Part shown: one piece after another, positions 1-5,912 of the stretch
Position numbering within the stretch: the first letter of the stretch is position 1
Layout of the letters: each line of letters starts with the position of its first letter
NCBI GenBank assembly: GCA_900757705.1
Contig: CAAEOW010000011.1
Coordinates: forward strand, 1-6,149
DNA length: 6,149 bases
From: an uncultured Collinsella sp.
Lineage (GTDB): Bacteria; Actinomycetota; Coriobacteriia; Coriobacteriales; Coriobacteriaceae
Reading direction: 5' to 3'
The notes under the pieces: model-generated
The model's database searches: none
Told to the model about the DNA's origin: nothing
What the model saw: the letters and a program-made list of their open reading frames with translations, nothing else
Position numbers and translations under genes: made by a program

Positions 1-168
1 CTTGCCGACGTCGAGCGGATTTTGGGCCGTGTCGACGATGTCGCATTTTCTCACCTCGAGCGTGCCGACGTGGTGCGCCATGCCTTGGTGGGGCGTATTG
101 TCGAGGCATACGATGCTTATGATGATGTGCGCGAGCAGCGCTCGCGCGACCGAAAGGAGTCCCGTTGA
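1..168 (+). CDS. phoH: PhoH-family ATPase, C-terminal end (5' partial)
   Basis: The open frame enters from the left edge and stops at TGA 166-168, leaving 55 C-terminal residues. The stretch around residues 14-39, with a DVVRH core followed by LVGRIVEAYDAYD, matches the conserved C-terminal end of PhoH/PhoH-like P-loop ATPases (PhoH, YbeZ type). The Walker motifs lie outside the window, so they cannot be checked. YbeZ-type PhoH proteins are commonly encoded just upstream of ybeY and are thought to work with it in ribosomal RNA metabolism, possibly as a nucleotide-dependent RNA-remodelling partner. The stop overlaps the TTG start of ybeY by four bases (TTGA), consistent with translational coupling in one operon. 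The family call is fairly secure from the tail and the neighbour; the exact biochemical role is not established by the sequence. Confidence 0.82.
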   Translation, partial: LADVERILGRVDDVAFSHLERADVVRHALVGRIVEAYDAYDDVREQRSRDRKESR

Positions 169-674
169 GTGTATTGATCAGCAACGATGCCGAGCTCGAT
201 ACGCTGCTCGACGCGCAGGAGGTGGAGCACATCTGCGAGGTTGTGCTTGCCGCCGAGGGCGTCGAACGTGAAGTCGAGATTTCCCTTTCGTATGTCGACG
301 AGGACGAGATGCACGAGCTCAACCACGAGTGGCGTGGCATCGACCGCACCACCGATGTGCTCTCGTTTGAATGCGACTCGGCCTTTGACGAGGATATTCC
401 CGCCGACGAGACGCTCGAGCTCGGCGATATCATCTTGGCCCCGCAGGTCATTGCCCGTCAGGCCCCCGGCTTTGGCAATAGCCCTGCCGACGAGTGCCGC
501 CTGATGCTCGTACACGGCATGCTACACCTGCTGGGGTATGACCATATCGAGGACGACGAGGCCGAGGTCATGGAGGCCCGCGAGGACGCTATCCTGCGCG
601 ATCTGGCGCTCGAGCGCGGCGAGGACCCCAAACTCGTTCACGTCGGCCCCATCACCAATCATGCCCACGACTAG
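165..674 (+). CDS. ybeY: YbeY, rRNA maturation endoribonuclease (zinc metalloprotein)
   Basis: This is a 169-residue UPF0054/YbeY protein, close to the usual family length of about 150-170. YbeY is a cytoplasmic zinc-dependent RNase needed for 16S rRNA 3'-end maturation and 70S quality control. The signature H-x3-H-x5-H zinc site is complete (HGMLHLLGYDH, with H117, H121 and H127). The upstream conserved block is also present: LNHEWRGIDRTTDVLSF at about residues 52-68 and a GDIILAP strand at 87-93. The TTG at 165 is chosen because an AAAGGAG ribosome-binding site at 153-159 sits five bases upstream and the reading frame agrees with the family N terminus. The start overlaps the phoH stop, and dgkA begins nine bases after the stop. 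Adjacent phoH and nearby era are the classic ybeY neighbourhood. The C-terminal tail after residue 150 is acidic then His-containing and is not conserved in the family as far as I can tell. Confidence 0.96.
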   Translation: MSVLISNDAELDTLLDAQEVEHICEVVLAAEGVEREVEISLSYVDEDEMHELNHEWRGIDRTTDVLSFECDSAFDEDIPADETLELGDIILAPQVIARQAPGFGNSPADECRLMLVHGMLHLLGYDHIEDDEAEVMEAREDAILRDLALERGEDPKLVHVGPITNHAHD

Positions 675-683
675 GAGCCGCTT

Positions 684-1061
684 ATGATTCCCGGATCGAA
701 CAAGGACCATCCGTCCTTTTTAAAGTCGTTCTCCTACGCCATGGAGGGCTTCGTCACCGCCGTCAAGACCGAGCGCAACATTAAGGTTATGCTCGTAGCG
801 GGCGTGTGCACCATCATTGCCGGCTGCATCGTGGGGCTCGACATTGCCGAGTGGGCCACGATTATCATCTGCTGCGGCCTGGTGATTCACGGCGAGCTGT
901 GCAATACCGCCATGGAGGCCATTGTCGATCTGGCGACCCAGGAGCTCCATCCGCTGGCAAAACGCGCCAAGGACATCGCCGCCGCCTCGGTATACGTACT
1001 TTCAATCACCGCCGCGATTGTGGGCTTGCTGGTATTTGCCCACGCGCTCGGCTTTATTTAG
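684..1061 (+). CDS. dgkA: Prokaryotic diacylglycerol/undecaprenol kinase (DgkA family)
   Basis: This 125-residue small integral-membrane lipid kinase has the usual DgkA length (about 120-130). Three hydrophobic segments are visible at about residues 34-50, 55-70 and 99-120. The family active-site residues are all present by comparison with E. coli DgkA: E30 and N32 near the N-terminal amphipathic region, the E71-x2-N74-x3-E78-x3-D82 block, and K96-D97. The enzyme phosphorylates a membrane lipid with ATP. In Gram-positives the preferred substrate is usually undecaprenol, giving undecaprenyl phosphate for cell-wall synthesis, while in Proteobacteria it is diacylglycerol. Sequence alone does not settle which applies here. 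The AGGAG ribosome-binding site at 673-677 overlaps the ybeY stop and sits six bases before the ATG. era follows 12 bases after the stop, so this gene is in the middle of the operon. Confidence 0.93.
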   Translation: MIPGSNKDHPSFLKSFSYAMEGFVTAVKTERNIKVMLVAGVCTIIAGCIVGLDIAEWATIIICCGLVIHGELCNTAMEAIVDLATQELHPLAKRAKDIAAASVYVLSITAAIVGLLVFAHALGFI

Positions 1062-1073
1062 AAAGGGATTCCC

Positions 1074-2141
1074 TTGTCCGACAATGTGCAGCCTATCGAT
1101 GAAATTTTGGACGACGAGTCCCCGGATGCTAAGGCGACCGAGGCCTATGAGGAAGCCGAGGAGTTCGACCCGTTTGAGGGCATGAGCGACGAGGAACTCG
1201 ACGCCCTGTGCGACGAGGACGACAGCCTCGCGGGCTTTGGCGACGTTGAGCCCGGTTTCCGCAGTGGCTTCGTGGCCTTGGTCGGCCGCCCCAACGCCGG
1301 TAAGTCAACGCTGCTCAACGCCTGCTATGGCAAAAAGGTCGCCATCACCTCGCCGGTGGCCCAGACGACCCGCCGTCGCATGCGCGCCGTCGTCAACCGC
1401 CCCGGCTACCAGCTGGTCTTTGTCGATACCCCGGGTATCCACAAGCCCAAGGACGGTCTTGGGTCCGAGCTCAACAAGAGCGCGCTGTTCGAGCTGAACG
1501 ATGTCGATGTTGTCGCGTTTTTGATTGATGCCACTAAACCGATCGGCAGGGGAGACGCCTGGGTTGCCGAGCGTGTCAAGAATGCCCGTTCCAAGAAGGT
1601 CCTGGTGCTCACCAAGGCCGATGAAGCCGACCCCGCACAGGTCATGGAGCAGCTTAAGGCCGCCCACGAGCTTATGGAATATGACGACGAGATCGTGACG
1701 TCGTCGGTCAAGAACTTTAACGTCGATGCCTTCATCGAGACCGTTGCGCACTTTTTGCCCGAGGGTCCGCGTTGGTTCCCCGAGGACATGGGTACCGACG
1801 CTTCCGATGAGACGCTCGTTGCCGAGTTTGTGCGCGAGAAGGTCTTGCGCCGCACCCGTGATGAGATCCCGCACTCCGTGGGCGTGATTTGCGATGCGCT
1901 TGAGCAGACCAAGAAGGTGCTGCGCGTGCACGCCACCATTTACGTCGAGCGCGAGGGCCAAAAGGGCATCATCATCGGCAAGGGCGGCGAGATGATCAAA
2001 CATATCGGCATCGACGCCCGTCGCGACCTTGAGCGCATCTTTGGCACCCAGGTCTTTTTGGAGCTGGACGTGAAGGTCAAGGCCGGCTGGCGTGACGACG
2101 AGGCCCAGATTCGCCGCTTTGGCTATAACGCCGAGGATTAG
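1074..2141 (+). CDS. era: GTPase Era, 30S ribosome assembly factor, with acidic N-terminal extension
   Basis: Era is a GTPase that binds the 3' end of 16S rRNA through a KH domain and promotes 30S maturation. The GTPase motifs are in order: G1 GRPNAGKST at residues 71-79, switch I with QTTR at 97-100, G3 DTPG at 118-121, G4 TKAD at 180-183 (threonine instead of the usual Asn) and a G5-like TSS at 209-211. The linker WFPEDMGTDASDE and the KH domain with G-x-x-G loop (IIIGKGG, about 299-305) are canonical. The protein has 355 residues, against about 300 for most Era proteins. The excess is an acidic, probably disordered leader of about 60 residues (24 Asp/Glu, one Lys). The TTG at 1074 is chosen because AAAGGGA at 1062-1068 lies five bases upstream and dgkA ends 12 bases upstream. 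An internal ATG at 1182 (Met37) is a possible alternative start that would remove part of the extension. Confidence 0.96.
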   Translation: MSDNVQPIDEILDDESPDAKATEAYEEAEEFDPFEGMSDEELDALCDEDDSLAGFGDVEPGFRSGFVALVGRPNAGKSTLLNACYGKKVAITSPVAQTTRRRMRAVVNRPGYQLVFVDTPGIHKPKDGLGSELNKSALFELNDVDVVAFLIDATKPIGRGDAWVAERVKNARSKKVLVLTKADEADPAQVMEQLKAAHELMEYDDEIVTSSVKNFNVDAFIETVAHFLPEGPRWFPEDMGTDASDETLVAEFVREKVLRRTRDEIPHSVGVICDALEQTKKVLRVHATIYVEREGQKGIIIGKGGEMIKHIGIDARRDLERIFGTQVFLELDVKVKAGWRDDEAQIRRFGYNAED

Positions 2142-2156
2142 GGACACGCGGCGCGA

Positions 2157-2906
2157 ATGGCAGGTTCTCGTACATATCGCACGAAAGTGCTCGTGCTCGA
2201 TAAGACGAAGCTCAAAGAGACGGACCTGATCCTGACGATGCTTGACGAGCGGGGTCGGCAGGTTCGTGCCGTGGCAAAGGGCGCCCGCAAACCCGGCGGA
2301 CGCCTGGCTGCGCGCTGCGAGATGTTCTGTACCGTTGATCTGCTGCTTGCGCATGGACGGTCGCTCGACGTGGTTTCCCAGGCCGAGCTTATGGAGGCGC
2401 CGCTCGGCGCTGCTCCCGATTACGAGATGACATGCGCCGCAAGCGCGATCGCCGAGGTCGCGCGCGTGTGCTCGTTCGAGGACGCCGAGGACCCGTTTAC
2501 CTTTGCCATAACGCAGCGAGCGCTTGCCCTGGTGGGCAGCGGGCTCGACGCGGCGCATATGGATCTACTTGTGGCGGCATATGTCTTTAAGCTGCTGTCG
2601 CACGTTGGCTATCGACCCGATTTTTCGGCCTGCGTGCTGTGCGGAGACCCCATGCTGTCGTATTTTTCGCCCCAGGCGGGCGGTCTCATGTGCGGGTCGT
2701 GCGCGTCGAGCGTTCCGGGTGCCGAGCTGGTGTCGACCGGTGAGGTCGCGTGGCTGCGCGCCCTCATGTCCATGACCTTCGATGCGCTTATGGTCGAGAG
2801 GATCGACACGCATACGGCGGCGTTCTTGCTCGGGCTTTCGCATGTGTGGGCTGCGACGCACACCGATCAGCGCCTCCGTGCGATGGAATTCATGTTGGGT
2901 CGGTGA
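2157..2906 (+). CDS. recO: DNA repair protein RecO (recombination mediator)
   Basis: RecO works with RecR (and RecF) to load RecA on SSB-coated single-stranded DNA in gap repair, and it also anneals DNA strands. The 249-residue length is typical. An N-terminal OB-fold region (about residues 5-80) begins with the family pattern of a short strand, then LKETDLILTMLDERGRQVRAVAKGARK. A helical C-terminal domain carries a four-cysteine zinc site: C159-x2-C162 and C179-x2-C182, the latter in a GGLMCGSC context. The ATG at 2157 is 15 bases after the era stop. The nearest ribosome-binding-like sequence (AGGGA, 2140-2144) lies about 12 bases upstream, farther than usual, so translation may depend on coupling to era. 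Era-recO adjacency is common in Gram-positives. The gene appears to end the operon, because a candidate promoter for rpsO follows. Confidence 0.93.
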   Translation: MAGSRTYRTKVLVLDKTKLKETDLILTMLDERGRQVRAVAKGARKPGGRLAARCEMFCTVDLLLAHGRSLDVVSQAELMEAPLGAAPDYEMTCAASAIAEVARVCSFEDAEDPFTFAITQRALALVGSGLDAAHMDLLVAAYVFKLLSHVGYRPDFSACVLCGDPMLSYFSPQAGGLMCGSCASSVPGAELVSTGEVAWLRALMSMTFDALMVERIDTHTAAFLLGLSHVWAATHTDQRLRAMEFMLGR

Positions 2907-2930
2907 TGATGCGCAGGCACGGGCTGCTTG

Positions 2931-2939
2931 TGGTAACAT
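2931..2939 (+). promoter_or_regulatory. Candidate extended -10 promoter for rpsO
   Basis: TGGTAACAT reads as an extended -10 element (TG, one base, then TAACAT at 2934-2939) within the 138-base recO-rpsO gap. A -35 hexamer 16-18 bases upstream is poor, which is tolerated by extended -10 promoters. Transcription would begin near 2946 and leave a leader of roughly 100 bases before the rpsO ATG. No other convincing promoter is visible in the gap. This is a sequence-pattern call only. Confidence 0.5.
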
Positions 2940-2945
2940 ACCGAA

Positions 2946-3044
2946 CTGTTGGTACCTCGACCTTGGTTGCTCGCTCCACCGGCGGCTTCCCAGTCCGAGG
3001 CGAATCGAGTCGCCCGTGGGCGACGCAAAACGAAAGGTGAAACA
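2946..3044 (+). promoter_or_regulatory. rpsO 5' leader with two hairpins, possible S15 autoregulatory site
   Basis: The leader can form an outer helix between CCTCG (2955-2959) and CGAGG (2996-3000). It can also form a compact hairpin between GTCGCC (3009-3014) and GGCGAC (3019-3024) with a CGTG loop, ending eight bases before the ribosome-binding site AAAGGTGA (3033-3040). CTCGA (2956-2960) can instead pair with TCGAG (3005-3009), which is exclusive with the other two, so the region could switch between folds. Ribosomal protein S15 represses its own mRNA through structurally diverse leaders in several phyla, so autoregulation is a reasonable inference. I cannot match this leader to a specific known class. 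The left boundary depends on the candidate promoter. Confidence 0.45.
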
Positions 3045-3323
3045 ATGACTGTTTCCAAAGAGCGCAAGGCGGAGCTGACTGCCCAGTTCGGTAACACCCC
3101 GGTCGATACCGGCAACCCCAAGGTTCAGGTCGCCATCCTGACCGAGCGCATCAAGGAGCTGACCGAGCACATGAAGTCCCACCAGAAGGACTTCCACACC
3201 CGTCGTGGCCTGCTCATGCTCGTCGGCCGTCGTCGTCGTCTTCTCTCCTACATCAAGAAGAACGACATCGTCGAGTACCGTGAGCTCATCAAGGCTCTGG
3301 GCATCCGCGACAACATCCAGTAG
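3045..3323 (+). CDS. rpsO: 30S ribosomal protein S15
   Basis: S15 is a 92-residue primary 16S rRNA-binding protein of the 30S platform (E. coli S15 is about 89 residues). It binds the helix 20/21/22 junction and helps form intersubunit bridge B4. The family pattern is complete: FGNTPVDTGNPKVQVAILTERI at about residues 15-36, the HMKSHQKDFHTRRGLL block with its rRNA-contacting His/Asp/Arg residues at 42-57, GRRRRLLSYIKK at 61-72 and the C-terminal YRELIKALGIRDN. The frame stays open upstream to 2949, but the ATG at 3045 matches the family N terminus and has AAAGGTGA at 3033-3040, four bases upstream. It is followed by an intrinsic terminator and then pnp, the conserved rpsO-pnp order seen across bacteria. 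Confidence 0.97.
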   Translation: MTVSKERKAELTAQFGNTPVDTGNPKVQVAILTERIKELTEHMKSHQKDFHTRRGLLMLVGRRRRLLSYIKKNDIVEYRELIKALGIRDNIQ

Positions 3324-3337
3324 GATTTGTACATGCT

Positions 3338-3369
3338 AAGAGCGTCCTGCGCAGCGGGGCGCTCTTTTT
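3338..3369 (+). terminator. Rho-independent terminator after rpsO
   Basis: AGAGCG (3339-3344) pairs with CGCTCT (3360-3365), extended inward by T-G and two C-G pairs (3345-3347 with 3357-3359). The loop is about nine bases, and the stem is followed directly by a T-run to 3369. It lies 15 bases after the rpsO stop. It should end a share of rpsO transcripts and lower or uncouple pnp expression, with pnp then depending on read-through or its own promoter. Confidence 0.9.
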
Positions 3370-3472
3370 GTGTAAGGGCGTGAACAATCACGCTCTGAAG
3401 CGTGGCGGAGGCAGGGGGCCCGCGTCACATGAGAAGCCCGCAGGCAAGGGGCCTGTGGGGTAAAGGAGAACA
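3370..3472 (+). promoter_or_regulatory. pnp 5' leader with strong hairpin next to the ribosome-binding site
   Basis: Two hairpins are visible. The smaller pairs GGGCGTG (3376-3382) with CACGCTC (3389-3395), with one G-T pair. The stronger pairs CCCGCAGGC (3437-3445) with GCCTGTGGG (3451-3459), nine pairs including one G-T, around a five-base loop. It ends two bases before the AAAGGAG ribosome-binding site (3462-3468), which is four bases before the pnp ATG. In E. coli, PNPase represses its own mRNA after RNase III cuts a leader stem, so this position is suggestive, but autoregulation here is inference. No convincing -35/-10 pair is visible, and pnp may be reached by read-through from rpsO. 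Confidence 0.55.
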
Positions 3473-5719
3473 ATGACACTCGTATCCAAGACCTTTGAGC
3501 TGTACGGCAAGACCTACACCTTTGAGTCCGGCGAGCTTGCCAAGCAGGCCACCGGCGCCTGTCTGGTCAAGCAGGGCGACACCACGATGCTCGACACCGT
3601 GGTTGTCTCCAAGGAGCGCAAGAACTACGACTTCTTCCCGCTGACCGTCGACTTCAACGAGAAGATGTACGCCGCCGGCCGCATCCCGGGTGGCTACCTC
3701 AAGCGTGAGGGCCGTCCCAGCGAGAAGGCCACGCTCACGGCCCGTATGATCGACCGCCCGATTCGTCCGAGCTTCCCGGACGGCTTCCGCAACGAGGTGC
3801 ACATCGTCGCCACCTCGCTCGTCGCCGACCAGGTCAACCCCTTTGACGTCATCAACGTCATGGGTGCTTCCCTGGCAATGACGCTCGGCGGCGTGCCCTT
3901 CGAGGGCCCGCTTGCCTGCGTGCGCATCGGCCGTAACGTGGAGACCGGCGAGTTTATCGTCAACCCCACCTATGAGGAGCGCGAGAACTCCGATCTGGAT
4001 CTGGAGCTGGGTGGCTCCGCCGACTTCATCTCGATGGTCGAGGCCGGCGCCGAGGAGATCTCCGAGGACGACATGCTCGCCGCCATGAAGTTTGGCCAGG
4101 AGGCCCTTGCTGCCTTCTGCCAGGCTCAGGACGAGTTTGTCGCCGAGTGGGAGCAGGTCAACGGCGCCATCGTCAAGAAGGAGTACCCGCTCGACCAGCC
4201 CGTCGAGGAGGTCCAGGAGCGCATCTTCGCCCACTACGACGAGATGGCAGCCGCCCTTCGCGACGCCGACAAGCTCTCCCGTATCGGTAAGGTCGAGGCT
4301 CTGAAGGAGTCCATCCGTGCCGAGTTCACCGAGGAGGAGCAGGCCGCTTGGGAGCGCGAGATTCCCGTGGCGCTCAAGAAGCTCGAGAAGAAGGCTATGC
4401 GCACCATGGTCGTCGAGACCGGTGAGCGCGTCGACGGCCGTGCCGCCGATGAGATTCGCCCCATCATGGTGAAGGATAACTACCTGCCGCTCGTTCACGG
4501 CTCCGGTCTGTTCCAGCGTGGCCAGACTCAGGTGCTTTCCGTCCTGTCGCTCGGTATGCTCAACGAGGGCCAGCGTTTGGATACCATCGAGCCCACCGAG
4601 GGCAAGCGCTACATGCACCACTACAACTTCCCGCCGTTCTGCACCGGCGAGACCGGCCGCATGGGCAGCCCCAAGCGCCGCGAGATCGGCCACGGCAACC
4701 TGGCCGAGCGCGCTCTGCTTCCGGTGCTCCCCGACGAGAACGAGTTCCCCTACGCCATCCGCGTCGTCTCCGAGGTCATGGAGTCCAACGGCTCCTCTTC
4801 GATGGCTTCGACCTGCGGCTCCACGCTCGCCCTTATGGACGGCGGCGTGCCCATTAAGCGCCCGGTCTCCGGTATCGCCATGGGCCTGATCCAGGAGGAG
4901 GGCAAGACCGTGGTCCTGTCCGACATCCAGGGTCTCGAGGACTTCCTGGGCGACATGGACTTTAAGGTCACCGGCACCACCGAGGGCATTACCGCCCTGC
5001 AGATGGACAACAAGGCCACCGGCCTCACCTTCGACATTCTGGCCCGCGCCCTGCAGCAGGCCAAGGAGGGTCGTGCGTACATCCTGCAGAAGATGCTCGA
5101 TGTGATCCCTGAGCCGCGCCACACCACGCGCAGCACCGCTCCGCGCATCGTCTCCATCCAGGTTCCGACCGATAAGATCCGCGACGTCATCGGTTCCGGC
5201 GGTAAGGTCATCCGCGGCATCCAGGACGAGACCGGCGCTTCGGTCGACATCCAGGAGGACGGCACCGTCTTTGTCGGCGGCACCGGCGAGTCCGTCGACC
5301 AGGCCGTCGAGCGCATCAAGCTCATCATCAAGGTTCCCGAGCCGGGCGAGGAGTACACCGGTCGCGTGGTCTCCATTCAGCCCTTCGGTGCCTTCGTGAA
5401 TCTGCTGCCCGGTAAGGACGGCCTGCTGCACATCTCCCGCGTCGCCAAGGGTCGTGTGGAGAAGGTCGAGGACGTCCTCAACGTGGGCGACGAGGTCAAG
5501 GTCGTCGTCATCGAGGTCGACGATCGTGGTAAGATCTCGCTCGATCGTCTCGATAAGCCCGAGGCCCCGGCTCGCGCCGAGGGTGCCTCCGAGGGCGACG
5601 GCGAGCACTTCCAGCGTCGTGAACGCCCGCGTCGTGAGCGCTCCGAGCGCAGCGACCGCCCGCGCCGTCCCGGCGACAACGGAGGCCGCAAGCCCCGCCG
5701 CCACCACGACGCCGAGTAA
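3473..5719 (+). CDS. pnp: Polyribonucleotide nucleotidyltransferase (PNPase)
   Basis: PNPase is a trimeric 3'-to-5' phosphorolytic exoribonuclease that degrades mRNA to nucleoside diphosphates and can also add tails. The 748 residues carry the full architecture. The first RNase PH-like domain covers about residues 5-145, with FNEKMYAAGRIPGG at 61-74 and the RMIDRPIRP motif at 91-99. A helical linker spans about 235-310. The catalytic second RNase PH domain, about 318-545, has the SNGSSSMAS phosphate-binding segment at 438-446 and acid/base residues D490, D496 and K498 in the EDFLGDMDFK motif. A KH domain has GSGG at 574-577, and an S1 domain spans about 627-693. A charged Arg/Glu-rich tail of about 55 residues, likely disordered, closes the protein. 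Start ATG 3473 has AAAGGAG four bases upstream. Codon use is strongly G/C-ending, as expected for a well-expressed gene in a G+C-rich host. Confidence 0.98.
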   Translation: MTLVSKTFELYGKTYTFESGELAKQATGACLVKQGDTTMLDTVVVSKERKNYDFFPLTVDFNEKMYAAGRIPGGYLKREGRPSEKATLTARMIDRPIRPSFPDGFRNEVHIVATSLVADQVNPFDVINVMGASLAMTLGGVPFEGPLACVRIGRNVETGEFIVNPTYEERENSDLDLELGGSADFISMVEAGAEEISEDDMLAAMKFGQEALAAFCQAQDEFVAEWEQVNGAIVKKEYPLDQPVEEVQERIFAHYDEMAAALRDADKLSRIGKVEALKESIRAEFTEEEQAAWEREIPVALKKLEKKAMRTMVVETGERVDGRAADEIRPIMVKDNYLPLVHGSGLFQRGQTQVLSVLSLGMLNEGQRLDTIEPTEGKRYMHHYNFPPFCTGETGRMGSPKRREIGHGNLAERALLPVLPDENEFPYAIRVVSEVMESNGSSSMASTCGSTLALMDGGVPIKRPVSGIAMGLIQEEGKTVVLSDIQGLEDFLGDMDFKVTGTTEGITALQMDNKATGLTFDILARALQQAKEGRAYILQKMLDVIPEPRHTTRSTAPRIVSIQVPTDKIRDVIGSGGKVIRGIQDETGASVDIQEDGTVFVGGTGESVDQAVERIKLIIKVPEPGEEYTGRVVSIQPFGAFVNLLPGKDGLLHISRVAKGRVEKVEDVLNVGDEVKVVVIEVDDRGKISLDRLDKPEAPARAEGASEGDGEHFQRRERPRRERSERSDRPRRPGDNGGRKPRRHHDAE

Positions 5720-5742
5720 CAGCCGTACATAACCAGCACCGC

Positions 5743-5773
5743 AAGGGCGACTCCGGACAGGGGTCGCCCTTTT
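5743..5773 (+). terminator. Rho-independent terminator after pnp
   Basis: AAGGGCGAC (5743-5751) pairs perfectly with GTCGCCCTT (5763-5771), and three further pairs (5752-5754 with 5760-5762, one of them T-G) close a five-base loop. A T-run covers 5770-5773. It starts 23 bases after the pnp stop. The T-run is also the first part of the left arm of the large inverted repeat beginning at 5768, so the terminator stem and the larger fold cannot both form completely. Confidence 0.92.
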
Positions 5774-5912
5774 GCTTGCGCCCGGGAGGGCCGCATATGA
5801 AGTTTCCTGCTCTACAGTCCTGCGCAAGACGGAAAGCACATTAAGTGCTTTCCTTTGCGTGCGGAACTCGCGATAAACTTCATATGCGTCCCTCCCGGGC
5901 GCAAGCAAAAGG
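5768..5912. repeat. 145-bp near-palindrome: 38-bp inverted repeat enclosing element copy A
   Basis: The left arm 5768-5805 is complementary to 5875-5912 at 37 of 38 positions; the only mismatch is C5791 opposite T5889. Each arm carries CTTTTGCTTGCGCCCGGG, then GGAGGG, then GCATATGAAGTTT (or the complement). The inner nine bases of each arm (ATGAAGTTT / AAACTTCAT) are the termini of the 87-bp repeat, copy A. The outer 29 bases are found only around copy A, because the left flank of copy B (before 6061) does not match them. If transcribed, the whole unit folds into one very stable hairpin. It may represent a larger or nested palindromic element, or an inverted duplication of the pnp downstream flank. 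Confidence 0.93.
5797..5883 (+). repeat. 87-bp palindromic element, copy A
   Basis: The element runs from ATGAAGTTT to its complement AAACTTCAT, a 9-bp terminal inverted repeat. Inside are an asymmetric left arm CCTGCTCTACAGTCCTGC (5806-5823), a central hairpin, and an asymmetric right arm CGTGCGGAACTCGCGAT (5858-5874). The central stem is GGAAAGCAC (5831-5839) with GTGCTTTCC (5845-5853) around an ATTAA loop. A lower stem of GCGCAA (5822-5827) with TTGCGT (5855-5860) extends it across a small internal loop, with one G-T pair. It aligns without gaps to the reverse complement of 6062-6148 at 77 of 87 positions. No reading frame of note lies inside. I do not recognise the family; possibilities are a MITE-like or REP-like mobile palindrome, or a structured RNA element. 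Confidence 0.9.

Noticed and set aside
1305..2558. Minus-strand open frame opposite era and recO (417 codons)
   Set aside because: Antisense shadow of two well-supported genes, with no family motif and no supporting start context.
2949..3044. N-terminally extended S15 frame from 2949
   Set aside because: The added 32 residues do not match S15, which starts at MTVSKERK, and the good ribosome-binding site at 3033-3040 points to the ATG at 3045.
5797..5883. Integron attC site
   Set aside because: The imperfect palindrome with a variable centre suggested attC, but the required AAC at the left end and GTT at the right end are reversed here (GTTT left, AAAC right), and no cassette genes or integrase are visible.
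3425..5908. Long minus-strand open frame opposite pnp (827 codons)
   Set aside because: It lies wholly opposite a certain pnp gene. It is rich in Leu/Gly/Val/Asp, as expected from reading G/C-ending codons on the other strand, and shows no recognisable domain or ribosome-binding site.
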